This document shows, piece after piece, positions 1 through 9,041 of a DNA stretch of 57,432 nt (position 1 is its first letter; each line of letters opens with the position of its first letter). A program made the translations under genes and the position numbers. The notes below the pieces were generated by a model. That model had not been told where the DNA came from. It ran no database searches and saw only the letters and a list, made by a program, of their open reading frames with translations. The DNA is from UBA937 sp031549725 (GTDB lineage Bacteria; Spirochaetota; Spirochaetia; Treponematales; Breznakiellaceae): assembly GCA_031549725.1 (NCBI GenBank), contig JAVBPH010000071.1, positions 1 to 57,432 on the forward strand. The letters are read 5' to 3'.

Positions 1-88
1 ATTGGCTCCCGGAGTCTTTCTTCCCTTCGTTTACCAGCCGTACCGCCCTCTCCCTCACCTCGGGGGAATACCGTGTTTCTTTGCCCAT
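1..88 (-). CDS. IS3-family transposase OrfA, N-terminal part only (runs off the window)
   Basis: The minus strand encodes the first 29 residues of a protein starting MGKETRYSPEVRERAVRLV, which is the typical opening of the helix-turn-helix OrfA of IS3-family elements (family knowledge). A purine-rich ribosome binding site (GAGAGGA) lies just upstream of the ATG at 88-86. The rest of OrfA and any OrfB lie beyond the left edge, so completeness cannot be judged. The adjacent terminal inverted repeat at 125-138 supports the assignment. The start is convincing; whether the element is active is unknown. Confidence 0.75.
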   Translation of the reverse strand, partial: MGKETRYSPEVRERAVRLVNEGKKDSGSQ

Positions 89-124
89 ATCCGTATCCTC
101 TCATACTTTGGGCTCTCCGGTAAT

Positions 125-138
125 CCCGGGGCGGTTCA
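125..138. repeat. Terminal inverted repeat of the IS3-family element
   Basis: Read on the minus strand the segment is TGAACCGCCCCGGG. This matches the usual IS3-family end, with a TG terminus and the TGAACCGCCCCGG core (family knowledge). It sits about 37 bases upstream of the OrfA start and marks the element's right boundary. The 3-bp target duplication would begin at 139, but the other end is outside the window. Confidence 0.7.
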
Positions 139-526
139 GTACCTTTTATGGGCTTGGAAAAACAAATTATTTGCTTATTCAGTCTATTTGTATAGATGTC
201 TGCTATTACGGCATCATGTTTATATTGTACCTCACAGGTCTTTTTGTTCCATCGCTCCTGAATATTTCATTGATGTTTGGTATTGGGATGACTCTGGATT
301 TTGTACCGACATTAATATTATATACAAGGCTTTTAAGAAAGAAAAACATACAAATTGATTTTAAATTGGAATAACTATTTTTTAGTTTTTGGATTATGAA
401 GAAACAATAAATATTCCTCAGAGCCTAAGCGAAATTTTAAATTAACAACTTTTGTTATAGTAACAGAACACAACCGGCGATTCATTCCTCAATCCCCCTG
501 TCTGACATACCGCTTTCAATCAAAAA
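139..526. other. AT-rich non-genic stretch beyond the IS end
   Basis: One open frame on the plus strand (about 160-374) would encode a hydrophobic stretch with two possible membrane helices. It has no upstream start or ribosome binding site outside the IS sequence. It may be the tail of a gene interrupted by the insertion, or chance. Nothing else is recognisable. Confidence 0.3.
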
Positions 527-692
527 CCTTCTGCACGCTTTCGCGTGCGAGGCAGAGCAGCGGGGTTTGTTGGTTCTGTAAGGTATGGATGTTATGTGGG
601 TTTAATACCCATACAATGTTGATTTACAAGATTTTTAGAACGCCCCAGAGCCTCGCACGCGGGAGCGTGCAGAAGGTATTAAACCCACTTGC
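527..692. repeat. Dispersed repeat family A, copy 1 (long inverted repeat)
   Basis: Positions 527-553 and 650-676 form a 27-bp inverted repeat with about two mismatches, each arm itself containing a small GC palindrome. Between them are the family markers TTGGTTCTGTAAGGTATGGAT and GGGTTTAATAC, and the right side ends with GTATTAAACCC. The same markers recur near 14290-14412, 18365-18490 and 24391-24519. It fills most of the gap between the IS and the next gene. Confidence 0.7.
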
Positions 693-810
693 GAATAAAA
701 GGCGCAACAGCTTCTGATCCCAAAAGGATGTATAATCAACGAATAACATTTCCCGCAATCCGTGGTATTCCGGGCATATCTTCCGGTTTTTTAAGGGGCT
801 CCATGTGAGT

Positions 811-2706
811 TCAACCCCCATCATTGCCAAACAGCACCCCATGTTCCGCAAGAATAGCCGCAAATTTCCGGCGGTTCCTCCGGGGGACCATGATAAATCC
901 CCCTTCGGCGCGGAAGAGGTATTTGCGCAGAACCCTGTCACCCAGGAGTTCCGAGGTAAAAGCAGGATCAGAGGGAAGACGGTATACCGCCATATCCTCA
1001 GGAACATCGAAGGCTCCTGCCCGCTTCAGTACCTCTGAAAAAAGCGCTTCCCAGTGGGGGGCGGGATTGGGATCGATGATTTTTTTGAAGCGGGCAATCC
1101 GTTCTTCAATATGACGGGAGTGGGTGCAGCCCCGGATAAAAGATTCCGGGCTTATCCGCCAGCGCATCTCTCCCAGTTTCCTGCCAATCTGGTCAAGATA
1201 CAGGCTGCGTTCCAGGTTTACCCCCTGAACAGTTACCAACAGCAGTTCCTTGTCGGCGATTGCTTCGTATTCAGCGGTCTTCCGCGCCGGAGGACGGGAG
1301 CTAAAACCGAGACAATAGCGGCCGAAGGGGGTCACCCGGACCGCCTTGAGTGAATCGTAGGGAGTGACCGGGGAAAGTTTATCCTTTCTTTTTTTCCCCA
1401 TCCCGGGGGGAGATTCAGAAAGTTCGAGAATTCCGAGGGCGCCGAACAGATAGCAATATGCCCGCAGCAGCGGGCGCTGCAGGAGCAGATACCCAAGGTA
1501 CGCAATGGGATAATACTCTTCCTCCATCGGGAGAATAGGTTGGTACCCATCAATGTCCAGCGCATCGGCTTTGACCGAAACGCGATAGCAATAGTCTTCC
1601 CTGCCGTAGGTGAATTCATCGGCGGCGGTATATAAAATATGAAGGGCGAGTTTATCGACATCATACCAGTGTCCGTCTTTGGCAATGGCGGTGATCAGGG
1701 TTTTGAAAATATCCCGGGAAGGAATTGTTCCCTTATAACGGTCAAAATAGGTCCCCTGCTTCTTCGCCAAATGATCCGTGAGGACATAATGTTCCAGATA
1801 TTCCGGATCGAAAAACATGCTTCTTTTTTCGGATGAAAAGGGGGAGAAAAATTTCCCCACCAGATCCCTGATTTCAGGCAGGTCTTTTTTTCGCAGTCTG
1901 GAATAGGCATCGTTCATACAGATGATGAACCGGCTGAGAAGTTCCACGGAATCAAGCGAACAGCAGTCGGAGCCTACAGGAAATGATGCTATCCCGGAGG
2001 AAGTCCGCAAACGCTGGATATCCTTTTTTTTCATTCCGCGTATTTGTTTACCAATTCCATCAGATGAAACATCTTCAAGAAACATAATGAGGGCCTGATT
2101 CAGCAAGGGCCATGTTTCGCTGATTGATTCACTGGCATTATAGAGGTCCGGACTTGATTCATCAGGGGAGACATCCAGTACACAGGCGGCAAGCTCCGCT
2201 TCCGCGGGAGGCACAAACCATTGGGCAAACGCCAGCCGGATGGGAGGCGGAAGACAGAAGGCCGGATTTTCCTTGAAGTCCTTCAATACCACGAAATCAA
2301 TACCCAGCTGAGGGTCGATGGTGTATTCCGCGTCCCAGTAATATTTGGATTTTTTGAAGGCGAGTTTTACGCCATAATCATGTTCCGCGGCAAAAAGCGG
2401 AACATAGGTCTGAAATGTCAGCCGGTACAGGATCATTTTTGATATATCCGGGAACCGGTCATACCAGGCGCGGAAGGAACCCGCATCGGGAAAACTGAGC
2501 GCCCTCGCCGCGGCATGGATTAAATCGTTTTTTCTCATCTCCGGGGAGAGGCTTACGGACAACAAACCGCAGAGCGCCTTAAGTGAAATCACGGTGAGCA
2601 CTTGCAGTTGCGTCGCGATTATCTTCCGCAATTCCTTTACCGGAACCGACGGAATATCTTTGAACTTGATGTCCGGGGACATATCCGGTTTGACAGGCGT
2701 ACTCAC
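811..2706 (-). CDS. Uncharacterised 631-aa partner of the SNF2 helicase
   Basis: I do not recognise a characterised family. The GTG start overlaps the stop of the upstream SNF2 gene (GTGA, 4 bp), so the two are translationally coupled and probably act together. Near residues 30-70 is a short helical stretch resembling a SAP-like motif (LKALCGLL...KNDLIHAA). Around residues 400-460 a stretch ending RVTPFGRYCLG, and the C-terminal GGFIMVPRRNRRKF segment, resemble the winged-helix/Helicase_C_3-like accessory region found with XPB-type helicases; this is a weak resemblance. No signal peptide or membrane segment is seen, so it is cytoplasmic. A DNA-binding or helicase-regulating accessory role is inference from the operon. 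Confidence 0.6.
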   Translation of the reverse strand: MSTPVKPDMSPDIKFKDIPSVPVKELRKIIATQLQVLTVISLKALCGLLSVSLSPEMRKNDLIHAAARALSFPDAGSFRAWYDRFPDISKMILYRLTFQTYVPLFAAEHDYGVKLAFKKSKYYWDAEYTIDPQLGIDFVVLKDFKENPAFCLPPPIRLAFAQWFVPPAEAELAACVLDVSPDESSPDLYNASESISETWPLLNQALIMFLEDVSSDGIGKQIRGMKKKDIQRLRTSSGIASFPVGSDCCSLDSVELLSRFIICMNDAYSRLRKKDLPEIRDLVGKFFSPFSSEKRSMFFDPEYLEHYVLTDHLAKKQGTYFDRYKGTIPSRDIFKTLITAIAKDGHWYDVDKLALHILYTAADEFTYGREDYCYRVSVKADALDIDGYQPILPMEEEYYPIAYLGYLLLQRPLLRAYCYLFGALGILELSESPPGMGKKRKDKLSPVTPYDSLKAVRVTPFGRYCLGFSSRPPARKTAEYEAIADKELLLVTVQGVNLERSLYLDQIGRKLGEMRWRISPESFIRGCTHSRHIEERIARFKKIIDPNPAPHWEALFSEVLKRAGAFDVPEDMAVYRLPSDPAFTSELLGDRVLRKYLFRAEGGFIMVPRRNRRKFAAILAEHGVLFGNDGG

Positions 2707-5624
2707 AGCGGATCTCCTACCAGATAGGCGATATCTTCGGCGCTCAGGGATTTAAATGCCGCGGGATCATCCGAGAGCAGAGCGCCGGCAAGATCGGATT
2801 TCCGCTTTTGCAGTTCGAGGATGCGTTCTTCTATAGTGTCCTTTGCGATCATCCGGTAACAGAACACCGGGTTGTACTGCCCAATCCGGTGGGCCCGGTC
2901 AAGGGCCTGGGATTCGGCGGCACGGTTCCACCAGGGATCGAGGATGAATATATAATCCGCGGCGGTGAGATTAAGTCCAGTACCGCCGGTTTTAAGGGTC
3001 ATGATGAAGGCTTTTATATCAGGATCGGTCTGGAAACGCCGCACAAGAGCCTGCCGGTCCGAAGTAGCTCCGGTCATGGTGATGTTTCCGATTCCGCGTT
3101 CCGCAAGGTCGCGGCTTACCATATCGACTCCAGCCAGAAAGTTTGAGAAAATGAGGCATTTGTGGCCGTTTTCGGCAAGCTCCTCTACTGCGTCCCGCAG
3201 ATACAGACGCTTGGCGGAAATTCCGCCGTATTCACCCTCCGCTTCCGGAACGCTGGCAAGGCGGCGCAGTTCCGTAAAGGCTTTGAGGATTATCATCTGG
3301 GATTTTGCCATATCTCCTTTATCGATAATACCGCTAAGGATGTGTTTGTATTCAAGCCGCCGGTGGTGGTACAGCTTCTGGTGTTCCTCTTCCAGTTCAA
3401 TGAAAGCCGTTTCCTCGGTTTTTTCAGGGAGGTCGCGGAGCACATCTTTTTTAAGACGGCGCAGCATAAAGGGATAAAGCCTGATTTTAAGATCCTTCAG
3501 GGCTTCTTCATCATGATACTCCTGAATGGGCTTGAGAAAATCCCTGGTGAAGGCGGCGCTGCTGCCGAAAAAGGAAGGGTTGAGAAACCGGAACAGGCTG
3601 TAAAGATCTGTAAGGTTATTTTCTACCGGGGTCCCGCTGAGGGCAAGCCGGTGGCGGCTCCGGAGGGAGAGGACCGCCGCTGTAGTTTTTGTCGCCAGGT
3701 TTTTAATATTCTGTGATTCATCAAGAATTATATAGAAGAATCCCATTGCTTTGAAGTGTTCGGCATCCTGCCTGATGGTAGCGTAGGTGCTGAGGATAAC
3801 TTCAAATCCGGCTCCGCTTTCTGAACCGGAGCCGAGGGATTCGAGGTTTCTGCCGCTTCCGTAATGGACAAAACAAGGAATCTCCGGCGCAAAGCGGTGG
3901 AACTCGGACTGCCAGTTGAAGACCAGCGTTTTGGGACAGATGATGAGCGTAGTTCCGGCAGCTCCGTTTTTCATGAGACCCCGCAGCAGGGCGATAACCT
4001 GAACCGTTTTGCCGAGTCCCATTTCATCCGCGAGACAGGCGCCCATTCCGTATTCCCTCAGGTAATCGAGCCACCGTACACCGTATTCCTGATAGGGGCG
4101 GAGGGACGTTTCTTCGATCATCCAGCTGCCTTGTCTCTCCCCGATAGTATTGTAGCTGTTGAAGAAAGGCCGGGCTTTTTCCCAGGCCTCGCCTTCCACC
4201 TCAATGCATTCGTCCCTGAGCAGCAGGGGAATATCGAAAACCGAAAGCTCGACTTCATTTTTACCGTTCATGCGGGAGATGATGCGGTCCAGGCGGCTCA
4301 TGGTTTTTTGGTCCGGGAATGCCCGGCTGCCGTCCGCAAGCGGGATACAGGATAAGCTGCGGTATTCCTGGATGAACCGGTGGAACGAGAACGTTTCTCC
4401 ATTGATTTCGACGGTTGCGTCCCCGGCAAGATAGTCGATTCCTTTTCCTAGGGAAAACTTGATCCGGGGTTTTACGAAACGCAGTTGGTATTGTATGAGC
4501 AGCCGGGTTTCCAGGAGCACAAAATCACGGGAAAGCTCTATGATGGAAGCTGAAAGAAATCGTTTACCGAATTCCGGCGCGAAAATGAAACGGCCATCCT
4601 CCACATATACTGAATCCTGACGCTCGCTTTTGAAACCACCTTTACGGAGAAACGCGGAAAATTGTTCCTCCGGCGATTGCGGAAAAATAATTTCCGAGAT
4701 GGTGATACTGCGGTCTTCCCCGCTGATGCTTACGCCAGTGATGATTTCCTCATTCTCGAGCATGAGGGGCGGAAAGCCCTCAATATAGGAAATGGGACGG
4801 AGGTGCAGATAGCCGTAACGGTCTATTTCGAGAAACAGAATCGCGGCACGCGCCTCCACCGGACGGCCGCGGCGGACACTCCAGCCATCCCATAGAATTC
4901 CAAGCGACGGACTTGATGAAAGCATAAGAGAGAGGTATACCGGCAAATCTTCCGTTTTAAGCGATAAAACAGTATCCGGAATACGGTCCCACCGGGGTCC
5001 AATATCAGCGGTACGGTAAATGTCCCTGCCGGAGAGGGCATACCCCGGAGAAAGCGGGTACGCACCGCGGGTTTTTTCTATGGGAGACCCATCTTCATCC
5101 TGAAGAAGCAGCTCCGCATTGATCTGGCCTTTTGCAGTCCCGGCCGGAGCCGTACCTGCGCCACCAACATCGCGGATACGAAGTATCCAACGGCAGGAAG
5201 ATTCCGCCGGAAGCAGCTTTTTTCCCGTACCATCCCGGAGCGTTCCCGCGGAGAGGGCGATGGCGATAAAGCGGTCGCCGGGGTCGCGGATGCCCTCAAA
5301 GACTTCCCCTTCACCCCCCAGGGAAAACCCTATTTCCATCTCCTGCCGCTCCCTGATAAAGGAATATTCCCGCAGCACGTCCCGCAATAAGCCTGTGTGA
5401 CGCCGGAAATCGGAGACATCCTTTATTTTACTGCCGGTCTCAAGACGGAAATATACACCAGCCCCTTCCTTTTTAACGGTAAACCAGAAAGGATCTTCAC
5501 CGGAACCGTTACCCGCAGAGTTCGGTTTTCTCATAGTCCTATTTTGCATTGTTAGGGAGTGTATGGCAAGTAGATAGGGTTCTTCCGGATTACTGTGAAG
5601 CGGAAATCGTAACATATTCAGCAA
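2703..5624 (-). CDS. SNF2-family DEAD/DEAH-like helicase
   Basis: The C-terminal half (from about residue 508) is a complete SNF2/RapA-type ATPase: RPYQEYGVRWL (Q/I region), Walker A DEMGLGKT near 533, the DExx box DESQN near 635, LSGTPVENNLTDLYSLFRFL, and the second RecA lobe ending GGTGLNLTAAD...ALDRAHRIGQ near 913. The first ~500 residues lack recognised motifs and are probably a substrate-binding extension. Such enzymes translocate on duplex DNA to remodel protein-DNA complexes. The annotated start lacks a good ribosome binding site; the ATG at 5534 (preceded by AGGA) is an equally plausible start. It forms a two-gene operon with the downstream 631-aa gene. Confidence 0.88.
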   Translation of the reverse strand: MLNMLRFPLHSNPEEPYLLAIHSLTMQNRTMRKPNSAGNGSGEDPFWFTVKKEGAGVYFRLETGSKIKDVSDFRRHTGLLRDVLREYSFIRERQEMEIGFSLGGEGEVFEGIRDPGDRFIAIALSAGTLRDGTGKKLLPAESSCRWILRIRDVGGAGTAPAGTAKGQINAELLLQDEDGSPIEKTRGAYPLSPGYALSGRDIYRTADIGPRWDRIPDTVLSLKTEDLPVYLSLMLSSSPSLGILWDGWSVRRGRPVEARAAILFLEIDRYGYLHLRPISYIEGFPPLMLENEEIITGVSISGEDRSITISEIIFPQSPEEQFSAFLRKGGFKSERQDSVYVEDGRFIFAPEFGKRFLSASIIELSRDFVLLETRLLIQYQLRFVKPRIKFSLGKGIDYLAGDATVEINGETFSFHRFIQEYRSLSCIPLADGSRAFPDQKTMSRLDRIISRMNGKNEVELSVFDIPLLLRDECIEVEGEAWEKARPFFNSYNTIGERQGSWMIEETSLRPYQEYGVRWLDYLREYGMGACLADEMGLGKTVQVIALLRGLMKNGAAGTTLIICPKTLVFNWQSEFHRFAPEIPCFVHYGSGRNLESLGSGSESGAGFEVILSTYATIRQDAEHFKAMGFFYIILDESQNIKNLATKTTAAVLSLRSRHRLALSGTPVENNLTDLYSLFRFLNPSFFGSSAAFTRDFLKPIQEYHDEEALKDLKIRLYPFMLRRLKKDVLRDLPEKTEETAFIELEEEHQKLYHHRRLEYKHILSGIIDKGDMAKSQMIILKAFTELRRLASVPEAEGEYGGISAKRLYLRDAVEELAENGHKCLIFSNFLAGVDMVSRDLAERGIGNITMTGATSDRQALVRRFQTDPDIKAFIMTLKTGGTGLNLTAADYIFILDPWWNRAAESQALDRAHRIGQYNPVFCYRMIAKDTIEERILELQKRKSDLAGALLSDDPAAFKSLSAEDIAYLVGDPL

Positions 5625-5689
5625 ACGATAACGTCGATTTCACCAGACACTAACCATAGGAGCCATACTATGCCAGAGCGCCCTAAACC

Positions 5690-5890
5690 CTAAATCCTCC
5701 CAATAGCCTCAACCGTATACAAGGGCAGGTTCATAAGCCTCTCATCCTTCCGATAGTCCGCCATGGATGTACGGAATGAAACCGCCGGATGGTACCCTTT
5801 GGAGAAACCTTGCTTATAGGATGATAAAATCCGTTACTGGATATCCCGGACATCATTGAAATCCTTCCGCTCCGAAAATGCCAATACCGC
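5690..5890 (-). pseudogene. Remnant of a DUF4143 AAA ATPase gene (C-terminal pieces)
   Basis: Read on the minus strand, this matches two separate parts of the intact ATPase at 7743-9041. AVLAFSERKDF followed by RILSSYKQGFSK corresponds to the middle of that protein, and RTSMADYRKDERLMNLPLY through the stop corresponds to its extreme C-terminus. The intervening ~190 codons are deleted, and a CAG-type codon has become TAA at 5834-5836. It is therefore a decayed paralogue, joined at its 5' end to the RadC-like gene. This is a direct sequence comparison within the window. Confidence 0.8.
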
Positions 5891-6208
5891 GATCCGTGTA
5901 GTAACTTCCAGGTCTTTCGGGGAAGGCTCTGTCTTTCCGGATGGGTGGTTATGACAGACAATAATTGCCGATGCCATATCCTGGATCGCCCGGTTGAAGA
6001 CCTCCCTTGGATGTACAATGGTCTTGTTCACGAGGCCGATGCTCACGATACAAATCGAGATGATTTCGTGGGTACCATTAAGGGTAAGGACAATGAACTG
6101 CTCTTCTTTAGCCCTGGTATAACGCTTTACGGCTTGGTATACATCTTTGGGATCTGAGATCTTCACCGGATACCTCAATTTTCGCTCTGAAACAATTTGA
6201 TAAGTCAC
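5834..6208 (-). CDS. RadC-like JAB/MPN domain protein with a foreign C-terminal tail
   Basis: The 124-aa product carries the JAMM-like signature HNHPSGKTEPSPKD of the RadC (DUF2466) family, preceded by the conserved IVHPREVFNRAI block. The N-terminal helix-hairpin-helix region of full RadC is absent, as in short RadC-like proteins of mobile elements. The GTG start at 6208 is chosen because GGGAGG lies 5 bases upstream; a longer open frame has no such signal. After the motif the normal C-terminus is replaced by AVLAFSERKDFNDVRDIQ, which derives from the adjacent decayed DUF4143 ATPase. The fusion probably removes the last strand and helix of the fold, so activity is doubtful. RadC function itself is unsettled. 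Confidence 0.7.
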   Translation of the reverse strand: MTYQIVSERKLRYPVKISDPKDVYQAVKRYTRAKEEQFIVLTLNGTHEIISICIVSIGLVNKTIVHPREVFNRAIQDMASAIIVCHNHPSGKTEPSPKDLEVTTRIAVLAFSERKDFNDVRDIQ

Positions 6209-6325
6209 CTTTTCCTCCCTTGAACACAAAAATAAGGCCGCCCACACGGACGGCCTTTGTATCCTAATGATAATATATAAGTGAACTGACAGGTAAATAC
6301 GAAAATCCTTGCCAGTCAGCCATAT

Positions 6326-6362
6326 TTCGACTATTATAAAGTTATATTTTATAATAGTCGAA
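6326..6362. promoter_or_regulatory. Perfect 15-bp inverted repeat with divergent -10-like boxes
   Basis: TTCGACTATTATAAA is separated by 7 bases from its exact reverse complement, so the site is a near-perfect palindrome. TATAAT is readable on both strands within it. It lies 19 bases upstream of the ATPase start at 6382 and about 120 bases upstream of the divergent RadC-like gene. It could be an operator overlapping divergent promoters. There is no T-run, so it is unlikely to be a terminator. Confidence 0.55.
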
Positions 6363-6381
6363 TACGTAAGAGGAGATATCC

Positions 6382-7680
6382 ATGTATATAGAACGCCAAA
6401 TATCCGATACCATATTGAAGCTAAGCCGGCAGTTTCCCGTGGTTCTCCTAACCGGCCCGCGGCAGACCGGAAAAACAACCCTTTTGCAGAAACTGGCCGT
6501 AAAGGACCCAAACCACACGCGGACCTACGTGAGCCTTGATGATCCTAACATCCGGCAGATTGCAATCAATGATCCGGCGCTCTTTTTCCAACGTTTTGAC
6601 GGCCCTCTTCTGATCGATGAAATCCAGTACGCCCCGGGGCTGCTCACCTATATAAAAATGGATGTCGATAAGGACCGTTATGCCGTTGTCCAGGGAGAGA
6701 AAAAAGAGGAAGAGGTAAACGGCAAATATTGGCTCACAGGCTCCCAAATGTTCCAGATGATGAAGGGTGTTTCCGAATCGCTGGCTGGGAGGCTCGGCAT
6801 CGTCCGGCTCCAGTCCCTCTCCAACAGCGAAATATGGCAGACCGGATTTGGTCCTTTTATCCCTGAGCCTGAAGAACTACGCCTCCGGAGTAAAACCGCG
6901 CCTTTTATACCTGTCAATGAGACATTCTCCAGGATACTGCGGGGCGGAATGCCAGCCTTAGTGAGTAATTCCAGCCTTGATACAGATACCTTCTTCTCAG
7001 GATATGTCCAAACCTACCTGGAGCGGGATATCCGGGACGTGACCAGAGCTGCGAATGAACTTCAATTTCATACCTTCCTTCAGATTGTCGCCGCCCATAC
7101 CGGGACTATGTTAGTGTACGATGATCTCGCCCGGGAGGCGAGAATCTCCGCTCCCACGGCCAAGCAGTGGATTTCCATACTGATTTCCACGGGAATTGTT
7201 ACGCTGCTGCAGCCCTGGTATTCCAATACCCTCAAACGGATAGTAAAGGCGCCCAAGCTCTATTTTCTCGATACCGGCCTCTGCGCCTGGCTTTTGAAGT
7301 GGAAGACTGCGGAAACCCTTGAGACAGGACCTTCGGCTGGAGCCTTTTATGAGACCTGGGTCATCTCGGAGATTTACAAGAGTTTTCTCAATGCTGGGCT
7401 GGAACCACCGCTCTATTACTACCGTGATAAGGACAAGCGGGAAATCGATCTCCTGATTCACCGGGACGGGAAGTTGTATCCGGTGGAAATCAAAAAAACA
7501 GCAACCCCGGAACGGTCGATGATTAAGAGTTTTTCCGTCCTCGAGAAGCAAAGAGAAGCCCCGGATTCCGGTTCTGCATCATTAACGCCGCTAACCGCCA
7601 ATGGTGCCCTGATTTGCCAGATACCCCAGTTTCTCCCGATAGACCAACATAATTACTATGTACCGGTCGGATTTGTGTAG
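6382..7680 (+). CDS. AAA_14/DUF4143 family ATPase (copy 1)
   Basis: The 432-aa protein has a Walker A motif GPRQTGKT at residues 25-32, a Walker B-like LLIDEIQ at about 75-81, and the sensor segment WLTGSQ. The middle carries the helix-turn-helix-like DLAREARISAPTAKQWISIL, and the C-terminus has the DUF4143 nuclease-like fold ending REIDLLIH...YPVEIKK (a PDDEXK-type arrangement). The family is common in prokaryotic accessory DNA; its function is not established. The start is supported by AAGAGGAG 7 bases upstream. A perfect palindrome precedes it. It is convergent with a second family member and only about 35% alike by eye, so they are different subfamilies, not a recent duplication. Confidence 0.88.
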   Translation: MYIERQISDTILKLSRQFPVVLLTGPRQTGKTTLLQKLAVKDPNHTRTYVSLDDPNIRQIAINDPALFFQRFDGPLLIDEIQYAPGLLTYIKMDVDKDRYAVVQGEKKEEEVNGKYWLTGSQMFQMMKGVSESLAGRLGIVRLQSLSNSEIWQTGFGPFIPEPEELRLRSKTAPFIPVNETFSRILRGGMPALVSNSSLDTDTFFSGYVQTYLERDIRDVTRAANELQFHTFLQIVAAHTGTMLVYDDLAREARISAPTAKQWISILISTGIVTLLQPWYSNTLKRIVKAPKLYFLDTGLCAWLLKWKTAETLETGPSAGAFYETWVISEIYKSFLNAGLEPPLYYYRDKDKREIDLLIHRDGKLYPVEIKKTATPERSMIKSFSVLEKQREAPDSGSASLTPLTANGALICQIPQFLPIDQHNYYVPVGFV

Positions 7681-7742
7681 GAAATGCAATTCAACAGGTG
7701 CATGACACGATTTTTTGGTGAATTACAGGCAGTCAATACCCT

Positions 7743-9041
7743 CTACATCCTACCAATCGCCTCGATAGCATACAGGGGCAGGTTCACAAGCCAATCATCT
7801 TTTCGATAATCCGCCATGGAAGTACGGACTGAAACCTTTGGGCTGTACTTTTCCCGGTATGATTTGAGACTCTTTGCCTGCAGGTTCTGTTCAGCCTTTA
7901 CCTCCACTGGGATAATATCCTTTCCGTTATCAACCACAAAGTCAATTTCCGCCATGCCACGCTCGCTGGACCAGTAATACGTGTCTATCCCTGGCAAAGT
8001 TTTAAGTTGCTGCAGCACATATTGTTCTGTTAGGGCTCCCTTAAACTCCTTAAAAAGCTCATTTCCATCCAGAAGAACATCCTGCCTAAGCCTAGCCATA
8101 CAGGAAAGCAGTCCTAAGTCCACCAGGAAGAGTTTGAATGCCTTCATATCCTCATACGCTTTCAGCGGAAGATTCGGGGCGGTCACCCGGTAAACCCTAT
8201 GTACCAGTCCGCAATCGCACAGCCAAAGCAGGGCATGTTCATATTCCTTTGCTCTTGCACCTTCTTTGATAAGCCCATAAATGAACTTCCTATTTTCCCG
8301 GGCCAGTTGAGCGGGAATACTGTTCCAAAGCAACCTGATTTTGGGAACCACCTCATGCGGGGCATGTTTGGAGAAATCCTGCTCGTAGGAAGATAAAATC
8401 CGCTGCTGAATGCTCCGGACTTCGTTGAAATCCTTCCGTTCCGAGAAGGCCAGAACCGCTTCCGGCATGCCTCCAGCGTAATAGTAGTACCGCAGAAGTT
8501 CGATATAAGTATCCTTAAATCCAGTAACCATATCAAAATTACCCTGTCGGATAAGCTCTACAAACTGTTCCTTCCCCATCGCCATAAGAAACTCGCTGAA
8601 GGAGAGCGGATAAAGGTCAAGGAACTCCACCTTGCCCACCGGAAATGATGTCCCTTTGTGCAAAGCTACCCCTAAAAGAGATCCTGCACAGATAATCTGG
8701 TACTGTGGGACATTTTCGTTAAAGTATTTAAGTGCGGTGAGGGCTTTGGGAACCTCCTGAACCTCATCGAAGATCAGGAGGGTATTTTCCGGGTTTATCT
8801 TGGCTCCGGAGTACAATTCCAGTCCGAGGATGATCCGTTCGGTATCCAAGTCAGGGGAAAAAAGATCCTGCATACGCTGGTTATTGTCAAAGTTGATGTA
8901 AACCGTATGTTTGTATGCCAGCCGGCCAAACTCCTTCATGAGCCAGGTTTTTCCGACCTGCCTTGCTCCTCTGATGATGAGGGGCTTTCTGTTTGTATTT
9001 GCTTTCCAACTGTGGAGTGTCTCAATTACTTCACGGTACAT
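7743..9041 (-). CDS. AAA_14/DUF4143 family ATPase (copy 2)
   Basis: The 432-aa protein has Walker A GARQVGKT at residues 25-32, Walker B LLIFDEVQ at about 88-95, the CAGSLLGVAL sensor segment, and the family hallmark LDLYPLSFSEFL. The C-terminus has EIDFVVDNGKDIIPVEVK, the nuclease-like active-site pattern of DUF4143 proteins. GAGG precedes the ATG. A decayed relative lies at 5690-5890. These proteins are often hypothesised to belong to toxin-antitoxin or defence-like modules, but no activity is established. It is transcribed convergently towards the copy at 6382-7680, with a 62-bp gap. Confidence 0.88.
   Translation of the reverse strand: MYREVIETLHSWKANTNRKPLIIRGARQVGKTWLMKEFGRLAYKHTVYINFDNNQRMQDLFSPDLDTERIILGLELYSGAKINPENTLLIFDEVQEVPKALTALKYFNENVPQYQIICAGSLLGVALHKGTSFPVGKVEFLDLYPLSFSEFLMAMGKEQFVELIRQGNFDMVTGFKDTYIELLRYYYYAGGMPEAVLAFSERKDFNEVRSIQQRILSSYEQDFSKHAPHEVVPKIRLLWNSIPAQLARENRKFIYGLIKEGARAKEYEHALLWLCDCGLVHRVYRVTAPNLPLKAYEDMKAFKLFLVDLGLLSCMARLRQDVLLDGNELFKEFKGALTEQYVLQQLKTLPGIDTYYWSSERGMAEIDFVVDNGKDIIPVEVKAEQNLQAKSLKSYREKYSPKVSVRTSMADYRKDDWLVNLPLYAIEAIGRM

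Noticed and set aside
2..374. Plus-strand ORFs spanning the IS3 end and beyond
   Set aside because: Antisense to the OrfA start and terminal repeat; the hydrophobic tail after 139 lacks a start signal.
527..692. A CRISPR array or attachment site because of the repeat structure
   Set aside because: There are no regularly spaced direct repeats with spacers; it is an inverted-repeat element.
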